From CAVAWX01 sp963614215 (GTDB lineage: Bacteria > Actinomycetota > Coriobacteriia > Coriobacteriales > QAMH01): DNA of 43,748 nt. The stretch lies in NCBI GenBank assembly GCA_963614215.1, contig CAVECB010000015.1, forward strand, positions 1 to 43,748. Reading direction: 5' to 3'. A model generated the notes under the pieces. That model was not told the origin of the DNA. It did not search any database and saw nothing but the letters and a program-made list of their open reading frames with translations. How positions within the stretch are numbered: position 1 is the first letter of the stretch; the number at the start of each line of letters is the position of its first letter. The translations under genes were made by a program, and so were the position numbers. Shown here one piece after another: positions 33,362 through 42,544 of this stretch.

Positions 33362-36300
33362 ATGGCTACAGCTATGGAACACGTGCAGGTGCTCGTCGAC
33401 CGCATCGGCCCGCGCCCCGTCAGCACGGAAGAGGAGAACCAAGCTGCGCAATACGTCGCGCAAGAGCTCATCGACCTCGGGCTCGACGTGGACATCGACG
33501 AGTTCGCCACGCCCACGGGCACGCAGTGGCCCTACACGGTCGCCTTCATCGTCTCCATCGTCGGCATCGTCGTCTCGGGGCTTGCTGCCATCTTCACCAC
33601 GATGAGTACGACGCTGCTCGTGTTCGGCCTCATCCTCACGGCGGTCGGCTGGTTTCTCTACTACAGCGAGCACAGCGGGCACTCCCTGCTTGGGCGCATG
33701 CGCACGAACGGCATCTCGCAAAATGTCGTCGCGCGCTACCTGCCCGAAAGCGCCTCGCGCGAGAAGCGCCGCCGCCGCATCGTCTTGGTCGCGCACATCG
33801 ACACGACACGCGCCCAGCTGTCCGCGTCGCCGAGCGTCGTCAAGCACGTGCCCTTGCTGAAAAAGATCGTCAACTGGACCATGCCCGCGCTCGTGTTGAT
33901 TGCGCTGCTGCGCGTGCTGCCGCTGCCCTGGCCGCCCGTGGTGAACACGGTGCTGTGGGTCATTGGCGTCATCGGTTGCCTGCTCGTGCTTTTGAACGCG
34001 GTTGACATCATCACGCACCGTTTCATGCCCTTTGCGTCGGGCGCCAACGACAACGCGACTGGCCTGGCCGTCATGCTGGCAGCCGCGCGTGGCCTGCTCG
34101 ACCCGGCGGAGCGCGCGCGCCGCGAGGCGAAAAAGCAGGAGACAGGCGAGGGTGCCGATGAAGATGGCGCGGCCGTGGCAGATGCCGGGGGGGCCGGCGA
34201 TGCGGCGGCAAACGGCAATCCCTTCGGCGCGGCTCCCGCAATGGAGCCCATGTCTGTGCACACGCCGGAAGAGGCGTATGCCGCAGGCGTCGTGCCGGAA
34301 GGGGCGACGCTCGAGTATGCGGACGGCACGCAGGCGACAGGTGCCAACGCCGCGCTTGCCGGCGCCGACCCCGGACAGACCGTCGTAATGGCCGGCGGAG
34401 CGCAGGCCGATGGTGGCGCGAGCGCTGCGTCTGGCGCTGCGTCTGGTGGCGCGCAGGCCGATGCGCAGGTTGCGGCCGAGGCATCCGGACAGGCGGGCGA
34501 GGTGGCCACGCAAGCCACCGCACCTTCCTTTGCGGAGCGGGCGGCACGCGCCCAGGCGCGCAAGAACGCGGGGCAGGCGTCTTCGTCTGCCGCCCCCAAG
34601 AAGAAGTCGAACTTGCCTTCGTGGTACACGGCCGGCAAGAAGAAGGCGGCCAAGGACCTCGCGGCGGAAGGCGAGGATGCCTTTGTGGACGAGGCGGCAG
34701 AGCGCGAGCGCGTGCGTTCTCGCTTTGCCGATGTGCCCACGGCAGACGAGGTTGAAGAAGACGACGCGACGGCGCAGGCCGAGCAGCAGGTGGCGCAATT
34801 CGTCGCGGCGGCTCAGGCAGACGAGGTTGCTGGTGCCGCCGCCCAGGTGTCTGGTGCTGCAGAACAGCCCGCTGCCGCTGCCGCGCCTGCACCCGCGCAG
34901 GCAGTTGATGCGGCCGCTCCTGCACCTGTGGCAGCCGAGCCTCAGGCAGCCGGCGTGCAGACGGCAGATGCCGGCGAGGTCGATGCGGCGGGCAAGACCA
35001 CGCAGATGAAGTTGGTCGATGCGGACGCGGAGCAAGACGACGCTGCCGATGCGGCAGAGGACGCCGGGGATGCAAAGGCGTCGGACGATGCGCGGCCTGC
35101 CGAAGATGCGGGTGTGGCGCACGACGCCGAGGAGGCGCCCGCCGCAGCTGCAGCCGCAGACGAAGGTGCAGACAAGGACGAGGCATCCGTCAAGGCGGAG
35201 GTGCCGGCAGATGCGACGCAGGCGATAGACGTGTCGAGCCTCATGGATGCCGCGCAAGACGAGGCTGTCGAGGAAGAGGCGATAGACGCTGCGGCTGAAG
35301 AGGTCTCTCCCGCCGACAAGACCATGGTCATATCCGCAAAGACGCTGATGGGTGGCGACGACGCGGCAGACGAGGCGCTCGACGACGATGACGACCTCGA
35401 CATTTCCGACGCCGACGAGGACAAGGGCGCTGCCGCGGAGAAGGCGGCGACGACGGCCGATGCGGACAAGGCTGCGAAAAAGGCCGAGGAGCATGAAACG
35501 CCCGAGACGCCTGCGAAGGCCGGTGGCGACGACGCGCACGAGGGCGCGGCGGCGCACGACGAGGCCGACGGAGACGATGTCGAGCGGCCGGCGGCGCAAG
35601 AAAAGCCGGGCGCAGACGATGCCGATGCGGTAGACGACGGTGCGGCGCCTGCCGATGGCGAGGCACCGGCCGCCGACGAGGCACCGGCCGAGGCCGAGAG
35701 CGAAGAAGCCGACGAGGACGCTGCGGACGTCGAGGCTGCCGACGTTGACGACGTCGACGCCGACATCGACGCCGACGATAGCCGCGAGAGCCTCTTCAAG
35801 GGGCTATCCTCGCTCATCCCCAGCATCGGTTCTTCCTCGCAGACAGGCGACGAGCGCCAGCCCAAGGGGCGCAGCGCGCGCCAGGAGATGTCGTCGAAGC
35901 CCAAGCGCCAGCTGCGCTCGCAGGCCGACAAACGCAAGCCCTCGCGCCGCAAGGTCGACGAGAGTTTCATCCCCACGACCGCGCCCAAAGACGACGAGCG
36001 CCAGGCGGCCGCGCTGTCTCGGTCGCGCCAGGCCGCGGCGGTCGATTCCAGCTACGAGGACACGCCGCAGGGCGGTCCTGTCGAGCGCGAGGACGAGGGC
36101 TTCGAGCAATCGCTGCCGCCCGCACTGTCCGGTCGCCTGCCCGTGGTGGGAGCTGCTGCAGACGATGCGCTCGGCGCGGCTTCGCGCACGAGTTTCCCCA
36201 CGCTCACGGGGTCGTTTCCCGCAATCAAGGTCGGCGCGGAAAGCATCGACGAGAGCGATTTCGCCCGCCCGTCTGACGCGTTCGGCGGCGAGCACCGCGC

Positions 36301-37129
36301 TGCGTCTTCCGCGGGCGGCGATGATGCGGCAGACGATTTGTTCGCCCCGCAAAACGACGCCGCCGACTTCACCATCGAGGATTCGCGCTTCCACAACGCG
36401 GTGGACGGCGTGACGAGCATATTCGGGCGCATCGGCAAGCGCCGCAAGAAGAAGAACAGAGACGACGACGAGCTCTTTGGCGGCGGCGACGACGGCTGGG
36501 GCAACGACGACGAGTGGAAGGGCGGCGCCTACTTCAGCGACGACGACCTCGGTTTCGACGAGATTGCCGAGCTGGGCGGAGCGAGCGCTCCTGTGTCAAA
36601 CAGCGTCGGCGCGGCGGCCATCAGCGCGGCGAAAAAACGCGCGGCCGAGATCCGCGAGTCCGTCATTCAGATGACGGTCAACGACACGGTGGACAAGGAA
36701 GTCTGGTTCGTCGCGCTGGGCGCGTCGGCGGCCGGCAACCACGGCATGAAGAACTTCCTCGAGCTGCACGCAGGCGAGCTGCGCGGCGCGCTCATCGTCA
36801 ATTTGGAGGGCGTCGGCGCGGGCGACGTGCGCTATCTGTCCACCGAAGGCGAGGGCAGCGTGCACCGCTCCGACCGCCGCCTCCAGACGCTCGTGCGCCA
36901 GGCCGCGCAAAGCGTGCTCGGCCACGAGGCGCGCGCCCAGAAGATGGAGTGGCGCGACACGGACGCGACGCCTGCGCTGGTGGCGGGCATGCGTGCCATC
37001 ACCCTCATGGGCGTCGACGAGGTCGCGCCCGTGGGCTGGCGCTGGACGACCGACACCGTCGACATCGTGGACGAAGAACAGCTCGACGGCGTGACCGAGC
37101 TCGTGCTCGACGTGATCGACAACGTCTAA
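33362..37129 (+). CDS. membrane protein with an M28-peptidase-like fold split by a long disordered insert
   Basis: The 1255-residue product begins like an M28 peptidase (ENQAAQYVAQELIDLGLDVD), then has four hydrophobic segments (about 59-80, 82-102, 173-190, 194-214). Metal-ligand-like residues are H145-I-D147 and D230 (GANDNATG). From about residue 250 to 1100 it is Ala/Asp/Glu-rich low complexity with a few basic patches (GKRRKKKNRDDD). The fold resumes near 1105 (VWFVALGASAAGNHG, NLEGVGAG, TTDTVDIVD). The usual EE pair is replaced by SA and the last His by Trp, so peptidase activity is doubtful. The start is set at 33362 because GGAGGT abuts the upstream ATG at 33353 but is nine bases from this one. 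Function is unknown. Confidence 0.75.
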   Translation: MATAMEHVQVLVDRIGPRPVSTEEENQAAQYVAQELIDLGLDVDIDEFATPTGTQWPYTVAFIVSIVGIVVSGLAAIFTTMSTTLLVFGLILTAVGWFLYYSEHSGHSLLGRMRTNGISQNVVARYLPESASREKRRRRIVLVAHIDTTRAQLSASPSVVKHVPLLKKIVNWTMPALVLIALLRVLPLPWPPVVNTVLWVIGVIGCLLVLLNAVDIITHRFMPFASGANDNATGLAVMLAAARGLLDPAERARREAKKQETGEGADEDGAAVADAGGAGDAAANGNPFGAAPAMEPMSVHTPEEAYAAGVVPEGATLEYADGTQATGANAALAGADPGQTVVMAGGAQADGGASAASGAASGGAQADAQVAAEASGQAGEVATQATAPSFAERAARAQARKNAGQASSSAAPKKKSNLPSWYTAGKKKAAKDLAAEGEDAFVDEAAERERVRSRFADVPTADEVEEDDATAQAEQQVAQFVAAAQADEVAGAAAQVSGAAEQPAAAAAPAPAQAVDAAAPAPVAAEPQAAGVQTADAGEVDAAGKTTQMKLVDADAEQDDAADAAEDAGDAKASDDARPAEDAGVAHDAEEAPAAAAAADEGADKDEASVKAEVPADATQAIDVSSLMDAAQDEAVEEEAIDAAAEEVSPADKTMVISAKTLMGGDDAADEALDDDDDLDISDADEDKGAAAEKAATTADADKAAKKAEEHETPETPAKAGGDDAHEGAAAHDEADGDDVERPAAQEKPGADDADAVDDGAAPADGEAPAADEAPAEAESEEADEDAADVEAADVDDVDADIDADDSRESLFKGLSSLIPSIGSSSQTGDERQPKGRSARQEMSSKPKRQLRSQADKRKPSRRKVDESFIPTTAPKDDERQAAALSRSRQAAAVDSSYEDTPQGGPVEREDEGFEQSLPPALSGRLPVVGAAADDALGAASRTSFPTLTGSFPAIKVGAESIDESDFARPSDAFGGEHRAASSAGGDDAADDLFAPQNDAADFTIEDSRFHNAVDGVTSIFGRIGKRRKKKNRDDDELFGGGDDGWGNDDEWKGGAYFSDDDLGFDEIAELGGASAPVSNSVGAAAISAAKKRAAEIRESVIQMTVNDTVDKEVWFVALGASAAGNHGMKNFLELHAGELRGALIVNLEGVGAGDVRYLSTEGEGSVHRSDRRLQTLVRQAAQSVLGHEARAQKMEWRDTDATPALVAGMRAITLMGVDEVAPVGWRWTTDTVDIVDEEQLDGVTELVLDVIDNV

Positions 37130-37181
37130 CACGGCGCCCGAAAGGCATGGCAGGCAGGTTTTGACAAAGAAGGCGGCGCAC

Positions 37182-38828
37182 ATGGCAGAGCAGAAGATAC
37201 GGCGCGCGATTGTGTCGGTTACGGACAAGACGGGCGTCGCGGAGTTTTGTCGCGCGCTGGCAGACGAGTTCGGCGTCGAGGTCGTCAGCACGGGCGGCAC
37301 GGCAAAGGCGCTGGTGGAGGCGGGCGTGCCCGTCACGCCCATCGAGGACTTCACCGGCTTTCCCGAGATTATGGACGGGCGGGTGAAGACCCTGCACCCG
37401 AAGGTGCACGGCGGCCTGCTTGCGCGCCGCGACGACGAGCGCCACATGGACGACGCGCGCGCCAACGGCATCCAGCCCATCGACATGGTGGTGGTGAACC
37501 TCTACGCCTTCGAGGAGACGGTGGCCAAGCCGGACGTGGACTACGCCGACGCGGTTGAGCATATCGACATCGGCGGGCCGTCCATGTTGCGCAGCGCGGC
37601 GAAAAACCACGCTTTCGTCACGGTGGTCGCAGACCCGGCCGACTACGACGCGGTGCTGGCCGAGATGCGCGCCCACGACGGGGCGACGACGCTGCCCACG
37701 CGCCAGCGCCTTGCTCTGTCGGTGTTCGAGAAAACGAGCACCTACGACGGGGCCATCGCCGGCTGGCTGGCCGGACAGCTCGCAGACGGCGCGGCGGGTG
37801 AAGAAGGCGGCGCAGACGCGGCAGATGCGGCGGACGGCGCCGAGGCCTTCCCCCAAGACGAGCTGGTCGTGTTGGAAAAGGCTGCCGACCTGCGCTACGG
37901 CGAGAATCCGCACCAGCGGGCGGCCTTCTACAAACTGTGCGCTCCGGATGCCGAGCCGGGTGGCAACGCCTTCACCTTGGCAAACGCCGTGCAGGTCCAA
38001 GGCGAAAAAGAGCTGAGCTACAACAACTACCTCGACACGGACGCGGCCTGGGCCAGCGTGCGTGAGTTCGGTACCGAGCGCCCCACCTGCGTCATCGTCA
38101 AGCACCTGACTCCGTGCGGCATCGCGCAGGCCGACGCGCAAGCGGATGCCTACCAGCGCGCCTTCGAGTGCGACAGCGTGAGCGCCTTTGGCGGGGTCAT
38201 GGCCTTCAACACGAAGGTGGAAGAGGCCACGGCGCGGCGCATCGTCGAGGAGAACAAACAGTTCATCGAGGTCGTCATCGCGCCGGACTACGAGCCGGGC
38301 GCCCTCGAGGTGCTGGCGCAGAAGAAAAACGCGCGTATCCTCAAGACCGGCGGGGTGAATCCCGCGGGCGGCACGCGCGATTTGCGCACGGTGGAAGGCG
38401 GCGTTGTCGTGCAGGATACGGACGCCGTGGCCGAAGACGTGGCCGGATTCACCGTGCCGACCAAGACCGCCCCGAGCGACGCGCAGCTCTCCGAACTGCT
38501 CTTTGCCTGGAAGGTGGCCAAGTGCGTGAAGAGCAACGCCGTCGTCTTGACGCGCGACCATGCCACGGTGGGCATCGGCGGCGGCCAGCCCAACCGCGTG
38601 AACTCGGCACGCATCGCCGTCGAACAGGCCGGCGAAAAGGCGCGCGGCGCGGTGGTGGGAAGCGACGCCTTCCTGCCCTTCCCGGACACGCTAGAGGTCG
38701 TGCGCGACGCGGGCTGCACGGCGCTCATCCAGCCGGGCGGCTCCATACGCGACGAGCTGTCCATCGAGTGCGCCGACGCGGCGGGTATCCCTATGGTGTT
38801 CACGGGCGCGCGACATTTCCGGCACTAG
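37182..38828 (+). CDS. purH: bifunctional AICAR formyltransferase / IMP cyclohydrolase
   Basis: The 548-residue product starts with the MGS-like IMP cyclohydrolase domain (RAIVSVTDKTGVAEF, STGGTAKAL, KTLHPKVHGGLLARRD, DIGGPSMLRSAAKN). The AICAR transformylase domain follows (GENPHQRAAFY, SYNNYLDTDAAW, KHLTPCGIA, DSVSAFGGV, and FTGARHFRH at the C-terminus). It carries out the last two steps of IMP synthesis. ATG 37182 is chosen over a TTG seven codons upstream because GAAGG precedes it. An Ala/Asp/Gly-rich insertion (about residues 205-225) lies at the domain junction and makes the protein slightly longer than usual. Confidence 0.96.
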   Translation: MAEQKIRRAIVSVTDKTGVAEFCRALADEFGVEVVSTGGTAKALVEAGVPVTPIEDFTGFPEIMDGRVKTLHPKVHGGLLARRDDERHMDDARANGIQPIDMVVVNLYAFEETVAKPDVDYADAVEHIDIGGPSMLRSAAKNHAFVTVVADPADYDAVLAEMRAHDGATTLPTRQRLALSVFEKTSTYDGAIAGWLAGQLADGAAGEEGGADAADAADGAEAFPQDELVVLEKAADLRYGENPHQRAAFYKLCAPDAEPGGNAFTLANAVQVQGEKELSYNNYLDTDAAWASVREFGTERPTCVIVKHLTPCGIAQADAQADAYQRAFECDSVSAFGGVMAFNTKVEEATARRIVEENKQFIEVVIAPDYEPGALEVLAQKKNARILKTGGVNPAGGTRDLRTVEGGVVVQDTDAVAEDVAGFTVPTKTAPSDAQLSELLFAWKVAKCVKSNAVVLTRDHATVGIGGGQPNRVNSARIAVEQAGEKARGAVVGSDAFLPFPDTLEVVRDAGCTALIQPGGSIRDELSIECADAAGIPMVFTGARHFRH

Positions 38829-38844
38829 GCGCGCGGGAGGCGGC

Positions 38845-39690
38845 ATGTCGGAAAAAACGCAGATGGTGAACGCGGAAAAAGGCGCCGGGGAGATGCGCGC
38901 CGCACGCGAGGAAGCACCCATGCCGCGCAACGTCGTGGGCGGCGGAGCTGCGACGGGCGCGGGCGATGGCGGGACAGCAAACGGCGCCGGCAGGCTGCCG
39001 CAGCTGTCCGAGGCTGAGTGGCGCGCGCAGAACATGCCGAAGACGCGCCTTGTCGTGCGCTGGGGCTATCGAGGCGGGCAGGTGCAGCTGTTGAACCGGC
39101 GCATGCGCAACCTGGCCGAGCGCTGCGTGGGGCCGGCCATGTGCGCGTGGATTCGCGAGCGCGTGGAGTGGGAAGCGGCCAATCGTCTGCGCGAGCGTCC
39201 AGACGGCGTCATCGTCGTGGACGTGGACCCGGCAGGCGAGGGCAGCGTGGACGTGCGCGTGGACGCTTTGGGCGAGTCGCCCGTCTTCACCCGCGACATG
39301 CTGAACGGCGCTCTTTCCGCAGGTCTGCACCCCTGGGTCGTGACGGCCGACGGGCATGTGCGGCGCTTGGGCGCATCTGCAGCCGACGGCGCGCATGATA
39401 AAGCAGCCGGTGCGGACGCGGTTGACGACGACGCGGCGGAAAGCGCCATCGACCGTTTCGCTGCCGACCTTGCAAAGACCTTGGGGTTTGCCGCCGAAGA
39501 GGCGGGCGAAGGGGGCGCCGGCGCCACGTTCGCAGACGGCGCTGTCGGCACCGCTGCAGATGTCGCGGGCTACTTTGCCACAAGCGAGGAATGGGGGCTC
39601 GTGCCCTGCGCCGGCGATGAGGACCTAGAACCCGTGCGCAAGCTTGCTGCCTGTTTCGCTACACTGTGGAGCGGCAAAGAAGGCGCCTGA
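38845..39690 (+). CDS. hypothetical protein with Ala/Gly-rich ends
   Basis: The 281-residue product has a low-complexity N-terminus (to about residue 55). A compact central part follows (about 60-175: KTRLVVRWGYRGGQVQLLNR, RVEWEAANRLRERPDGVIVV, HPWVVTADGHVRRLGA). The tail is acidic and Ala-rich, ending AACFATLWSGKEGA. No membrane helix or known motif is seen. The start follows GGGAGG. It lies 16 bases after purH and is probably in the same transcript. I do not recognise a family. Confidence 0.65.
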   Translation: MSEKTQMVNAEKGAGEMRAAREEAPMPRNVVGGGAATGAGDGGTANGAGRLPQLSEAEWRAQNMPKTRLVVRWGYRGGQVQLLNRRMRNLAERCVGPAMCAWIRERVEWEAANRLRERPDGVIVVDVDPAGEGSVDVRVDALGESPVFTRDMLNGALSAGLHPWVVTADGHVRRLGASAADGAHDKAAGADAVDDDAAESAIDRFAADLAKTLGFAAEEAGEGGAGATFADGAVGTAADVAGYFATSEEWGLVPCAGDEDLEPVRKLAACFATLWSGKEGA

Positions 39691-39840
39691 AGCGACAGAC
39701 CCGGCGCATGGGAAGAGGGGCGGCTCCGTTTTTTGTCCCCACCAAAAAATGCGGCGCGGCAGCGTGAAGGAGCGCGGATGCAGGCAACGGTCCCCCCGTT
39801 CACCTGCAAAAACGCGTCGCGACACACGAGAGGAAACAGC

Positions 39841-41205
39841 ATGGCAGTCGAGCCGAGGCACGTCGTCGAGACCATCGAGATGGTCACGCAGCAGCATCTG
39901 GACATACGCACTATCACGCTCGGGCTGAACCTGCGCGCCTGCGTTCACGAGGACGTCGACGAAATGGCTCGTCGCGTCTACGACCGCCTGACCAGCGCCG
40001 CCGAAGGGCTCGTGCCCTGCGCCGAGCAGTTGGAACGCGAGTTCGGCATACCCATCATCCACAAGCGCATCGCCGTCACGCCCATCGCCGAGATTTGCGG
40101 TGCGACAAAGGCAGACGACCTCACGCCCATCGCCGTCGCGCTCGACCGCGCCGCCCGCGAGGTGGGGGTGAATTTCGTCGGTGGATTTTCCGCGCTCGTG
40201 CAAAAGGGCGCCTCGGACGCCGACCGCCGGCTCATCGACAGCATCCCGCACGCGCTGGCCGCCACGGAGGCCGTGTGTTCCAGCGTCAACGTCGGGTCCA
40301 CGCGCGCCGGCATCAATATGGACGCCGTGTTGCGCATGGCTGAGGTAGTGAAGGAGACCGCCGAGGCCACTGCCGCCAACCAGTCCATGGGCTGCGCGAA
40401 GCTCGTGGTCTTCTGCAACATGGTCGAGGACAACCCTTTCATGGCCGGTGCCATGCACGGCAGCGGCGAGGCCGACGAGGTGATCAACGTGGGCGTGTCT
40501 GGGCCGGGCGTCGTGCACGCGGTGCTGGCCGACATGCCCGAGGATGCCTCGATGACCGAGATCGCCGAGGCCATCAAGGCCACGACCTTCAAGATCACGC
40601 GCGCCGGCGAGCTCGTGGCCCGCGAGGCGGCAGCTCGCCTGGGCTACCAGAAGGGCATACTCGATTTGAGTCTCGCGCCCACGCCCGCGCGCGGCGATTC
40701 TGTGGCCGACATCTTGGAGACCATCGGCGTGGGGCAGGTGGGAGGACCGGGCACGACGGCGGCACTCGCGCTGCTCAACGACGCGGTGAAGAAGGGCGGC
40801 GTCATGGCCAGCTCCAGCGTGGGCGGGCTGTCCGGCGCCTTCATCCCCGTGTCCGAGGACGCCGGCATGATTCGCGCGGCCCAAGACGGCGCGCTGTCGC
40901 TTGAAAAGCTCGAGGCCATGACCTGCGTGTGCTCGGTGGGGCTGGACATGATCGCCATCCCCGGCGACACGAGTGTCGAGACCATCGCGGGCATCATCGC
41001 CGACGAGGCGGCCATCGGGCTGATCAACAACAAGACCACAGCCGTGCGCGTCATCCCGGCGGCGGGCAAGAAGGAAGGCGACATGCTGCACTTCGGCGGG
41101 CTTTTGGGCGACGCGCCCGTCATGCCCGTGAACGCGCATGCGGGCACGGTGTTCGCGCATCGCGGCGGCCGCTTCCCCGCGCCCATCAACTCGTTGAAGA
41201 ACTAA
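39841..41205 (+). CDS. UPF0210 (PFL, DUF711) family protein
   Basis: The 454-residue product matches the UPF0210 family in length and motifs: IRTITLGLNLRACV (about residues 22-35), VGGFSALVQKGAS (about 117-129), CSSVNVGSTRAGINMDAV (about 144-161), VNVGVSGPGVV and the glycine-rich AGKKEGDMLHFGGLLG. ATG 39841 follows GAGAGGA; upstream codons lack a signal. The family is widespread, and a distant link to glycyl-radical enzymes was once proposed, but its function is unknown. It is often encoded with an ACT-domain partner; here the preceding gene is an unrelated hypothetical. Confidence 0.88.
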   Translation: MAVEPRHVVETIEMVTQQHLDIRTITLGLNLRACVHEDVDEMARRVYDRLTSAAEGLVPCAEQLEREFGIPIIHKRIAVTPIAEICGATKADDLTPIAVALDRAAREVGVNFVGGFSALVQKGASDADRRLIDSIPHALAATEAVCSSVNVGSTRAGINMDAVLRMAEVVKETAEATAANQSMGCAKLVVFCNMVEDNPFMAGAMHGSGEADEVINVGVSGPGVVHAVLADMPEDASMTEIAEAIKATTFKITRAGELVAREAAARLGYQKGILDLSLAPTPARGDSVADILETIGVGQVGGPGTTAALALLNDAVKKGGVMASSSVGGLSGAFIPVSEDAGMIRAAQDGALSLEKLEAMTCVCSVGLDMIAIPGDTSVETIAGIIADEAAIGLINNKTTAVRVIPAAGKKEGDMLHFGGLLGDAPVMPVNAHAGTVFAHRGGRFPAPINSLKN

Positions 41206-41216
41206 AACGGGGGCAG

Positions 41217-41255
41217 AAAAAAGATGCGGCCTCGGGTTTTCGCCCGAAGCCGCAT
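41217..41255 (-). terminator. terminator between convergent UPF0210 and arsM genes
   Basis: ATGCGGC...CGGG pairs with CCCG...GCCGCAT in a long stem. On the minus strand it ends in CTTTTTTC, so it stops the arsM transcript. On the plus strand the hairpin lacks a T run. Confidence 0.85.
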
Positions 41256-41270
41256 TCCGCGAAAGCGCGT

Positions 41271-41338
41271 GGCCGCCCGACCTTGCCGGCCGCCCGACCT
41301 TGTCGGCAGCCTGATTTTTTGGCCGTCCGATTCTGCTC
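41271..41338. repeat. four degenerate 16-18-bp tandem repeats
   Basis: Units starting GGCCGCCCGACCTTG, GGCCGCCCGACCTTG, GGCAGCCTGATTTTT and GGCCGTCCGATTCTG lie end to end between the terminator and the arsM stop. The first two are nearly identical. No role is apparent. Confidence 0.65.
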
Positions 41339-41415
41339 GGCGGCGCAAGCTTTGGAAATCCGAACCTTGATACAGCCAGAATCCTAGGCAGGCGCCCCGC
41401 GCATCGCCGCACCTT

Positions 41416-42477
41416 CTAGCAGCAGCAACCGCCGCTGCAGCAACCGCCCTCGTCCTCGTCGTCGCAGGAGTAGGGCACGTTGCCGCAGCCCGGGAACGGG
41501 CCGTAGTGCACGTCCCTGTTGCCCTCGATCTTGAACGCCTTGCCGTAGCGCGTGTCCTCGACCATGGCGCAGCTGTTGCCGCACACGTCAAGCGGCTGGT
41601 CGGTGAAGAAGCGATGGTGGTCGTCGAGGTCGAAGAACTGGTTCATCCCCTCGATGGTGCCCTGGTAGGTCGCCACCTGGTTGTACTGCTCGCACAGGTC
41701 CTCGATCTTGTCCGGAATCTTGAACGCGCGCACCGTGCGGGAGAAGAAGGTGAAGTCCTCGACCTTGGCCGCAATCTCCTCGTTGCTGATGGAGGACTTG
41801 CGGGTGCTCATGTAGCGGAAGTCCTCCCAGCCCACCTTGCGCATGAGACGGCGGAAGTCCTCGATGTACATGGCGCCCGAGATGCACTCGCCGCGCAGCA
41901 CCGGGTCTTTTGCCAAATCCTCGGGCATGCGCCTGTCGGCGAAGACGTCGGAGAAGTACAGCTCGCCGCCGTATTTCAGCACGCGCCAGATCTCCTTGAA
42001 GACCTCTTCCTTGAACGGCGAGAGGTTGATGACGCAGTTCGAGATGACGACGTCGATGCTATCGTCTTCGATGCCCAGCGACGCGAGGTCTTCGATGTAG
42101 CCCTTCTTGAACTCGACGTTGGAGGCAGCGTAGCCGAACTTCTGCGCGACCTCGTCTTTGTGCTTCTCGCCGACGGCCAGCTGCTCTTCGCTCATGTCCA
42201 CGCCGATGACCTTGCCGTGCTCGCCCACGAGCTTGGAGCACACAAAGACGTCGCGGCCCGTGCCGCAGCCCAGGTCGAGGACGGTGCAGCCTTCGAGCAT
42301 GGGCGGGATGGGGGAGCCGCAGCCGTAGAACTTGTCGCAGATCTCGGCGGGCAGCTCGTCGATGATCGCCTGGATGTCCTTGGGGGCACCCGAGCACTTG
42401 CACACATCGGTCTTCAGGTCGCCGCTGGACTGCAGCGACTCGTAGTAATCTTTCACCTGTTCGCGAATGTCGCTCAT
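41416..42477 (-). CDS. arsM: arsenite methyltransferase
   Basis: The 353-residue product has the SAM motif TVLDLGCGTGRDV (about residues 65-77) and the ArsM cysteines expected to bind As(III): an N-terminal cluster with C26 and C28, C71 in the SAM loop, C148 (NCVINLSPFKEEVF) and C198 (GECISGAMY). It uses SAM to methylate arsenite, usually giving methylated or volatile arsenicals. The C-terminus ends in a Cys-rich tail (GGCCSGGCCC) that may bind metal. The start at 42477 follows AAAGGA; an upstream ATG lacks a signal. It is the second gene after the aquaglyceroporin, and a terminator ends the unit. Confidence 0.92.
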   Translation of the reverse strand: MSDIREQVKDYYESLQSSGDLKTDVCKCSGAPKDIQAIIDELPAEICDKFYGCGSPIPPMLEGCTVLDLGCGTGRDVFVCSKLVGEHGKVIGVDMSEEQLAVGEKHKDEVAQKFGYAASNVEFKKGYIEDLASLGIEDDSIDVVISNCVINLSPFKEEVFKEIWRVLKYGGELYFSDVFADRRMPEDLAKDPVLRGECISGAMYIEDFRRLMRKVGWEDFRYMSTRKSSISNEEIAAKVEDFTFFSRTVRAFKIPDKIEDLCEQYNQVATYQGTIEGMNQFFDLDDHHRFFTDQPLDVCGNSCAMVEDTRYGKAFKIEGNRDVHYGPFPGCGNVPYSCDDEDEGGCCSGGCCC

Positions 42478-42544
42478 GTGAAATCCTTTCTTGTCGTGCG
42501 GCACGCCGCTTCAACGCGCGCCGCGCCGTTGGATGAAACAGCTG

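Noticed and set aside
33341..35599. A 752-codon minus-strand frame opposite the M28-like gene
   Set aside because: Low-complexity Arg/Leu/Gly product created by the repetitive coding strand. The plus frame has the membrane and peptidase motifs.
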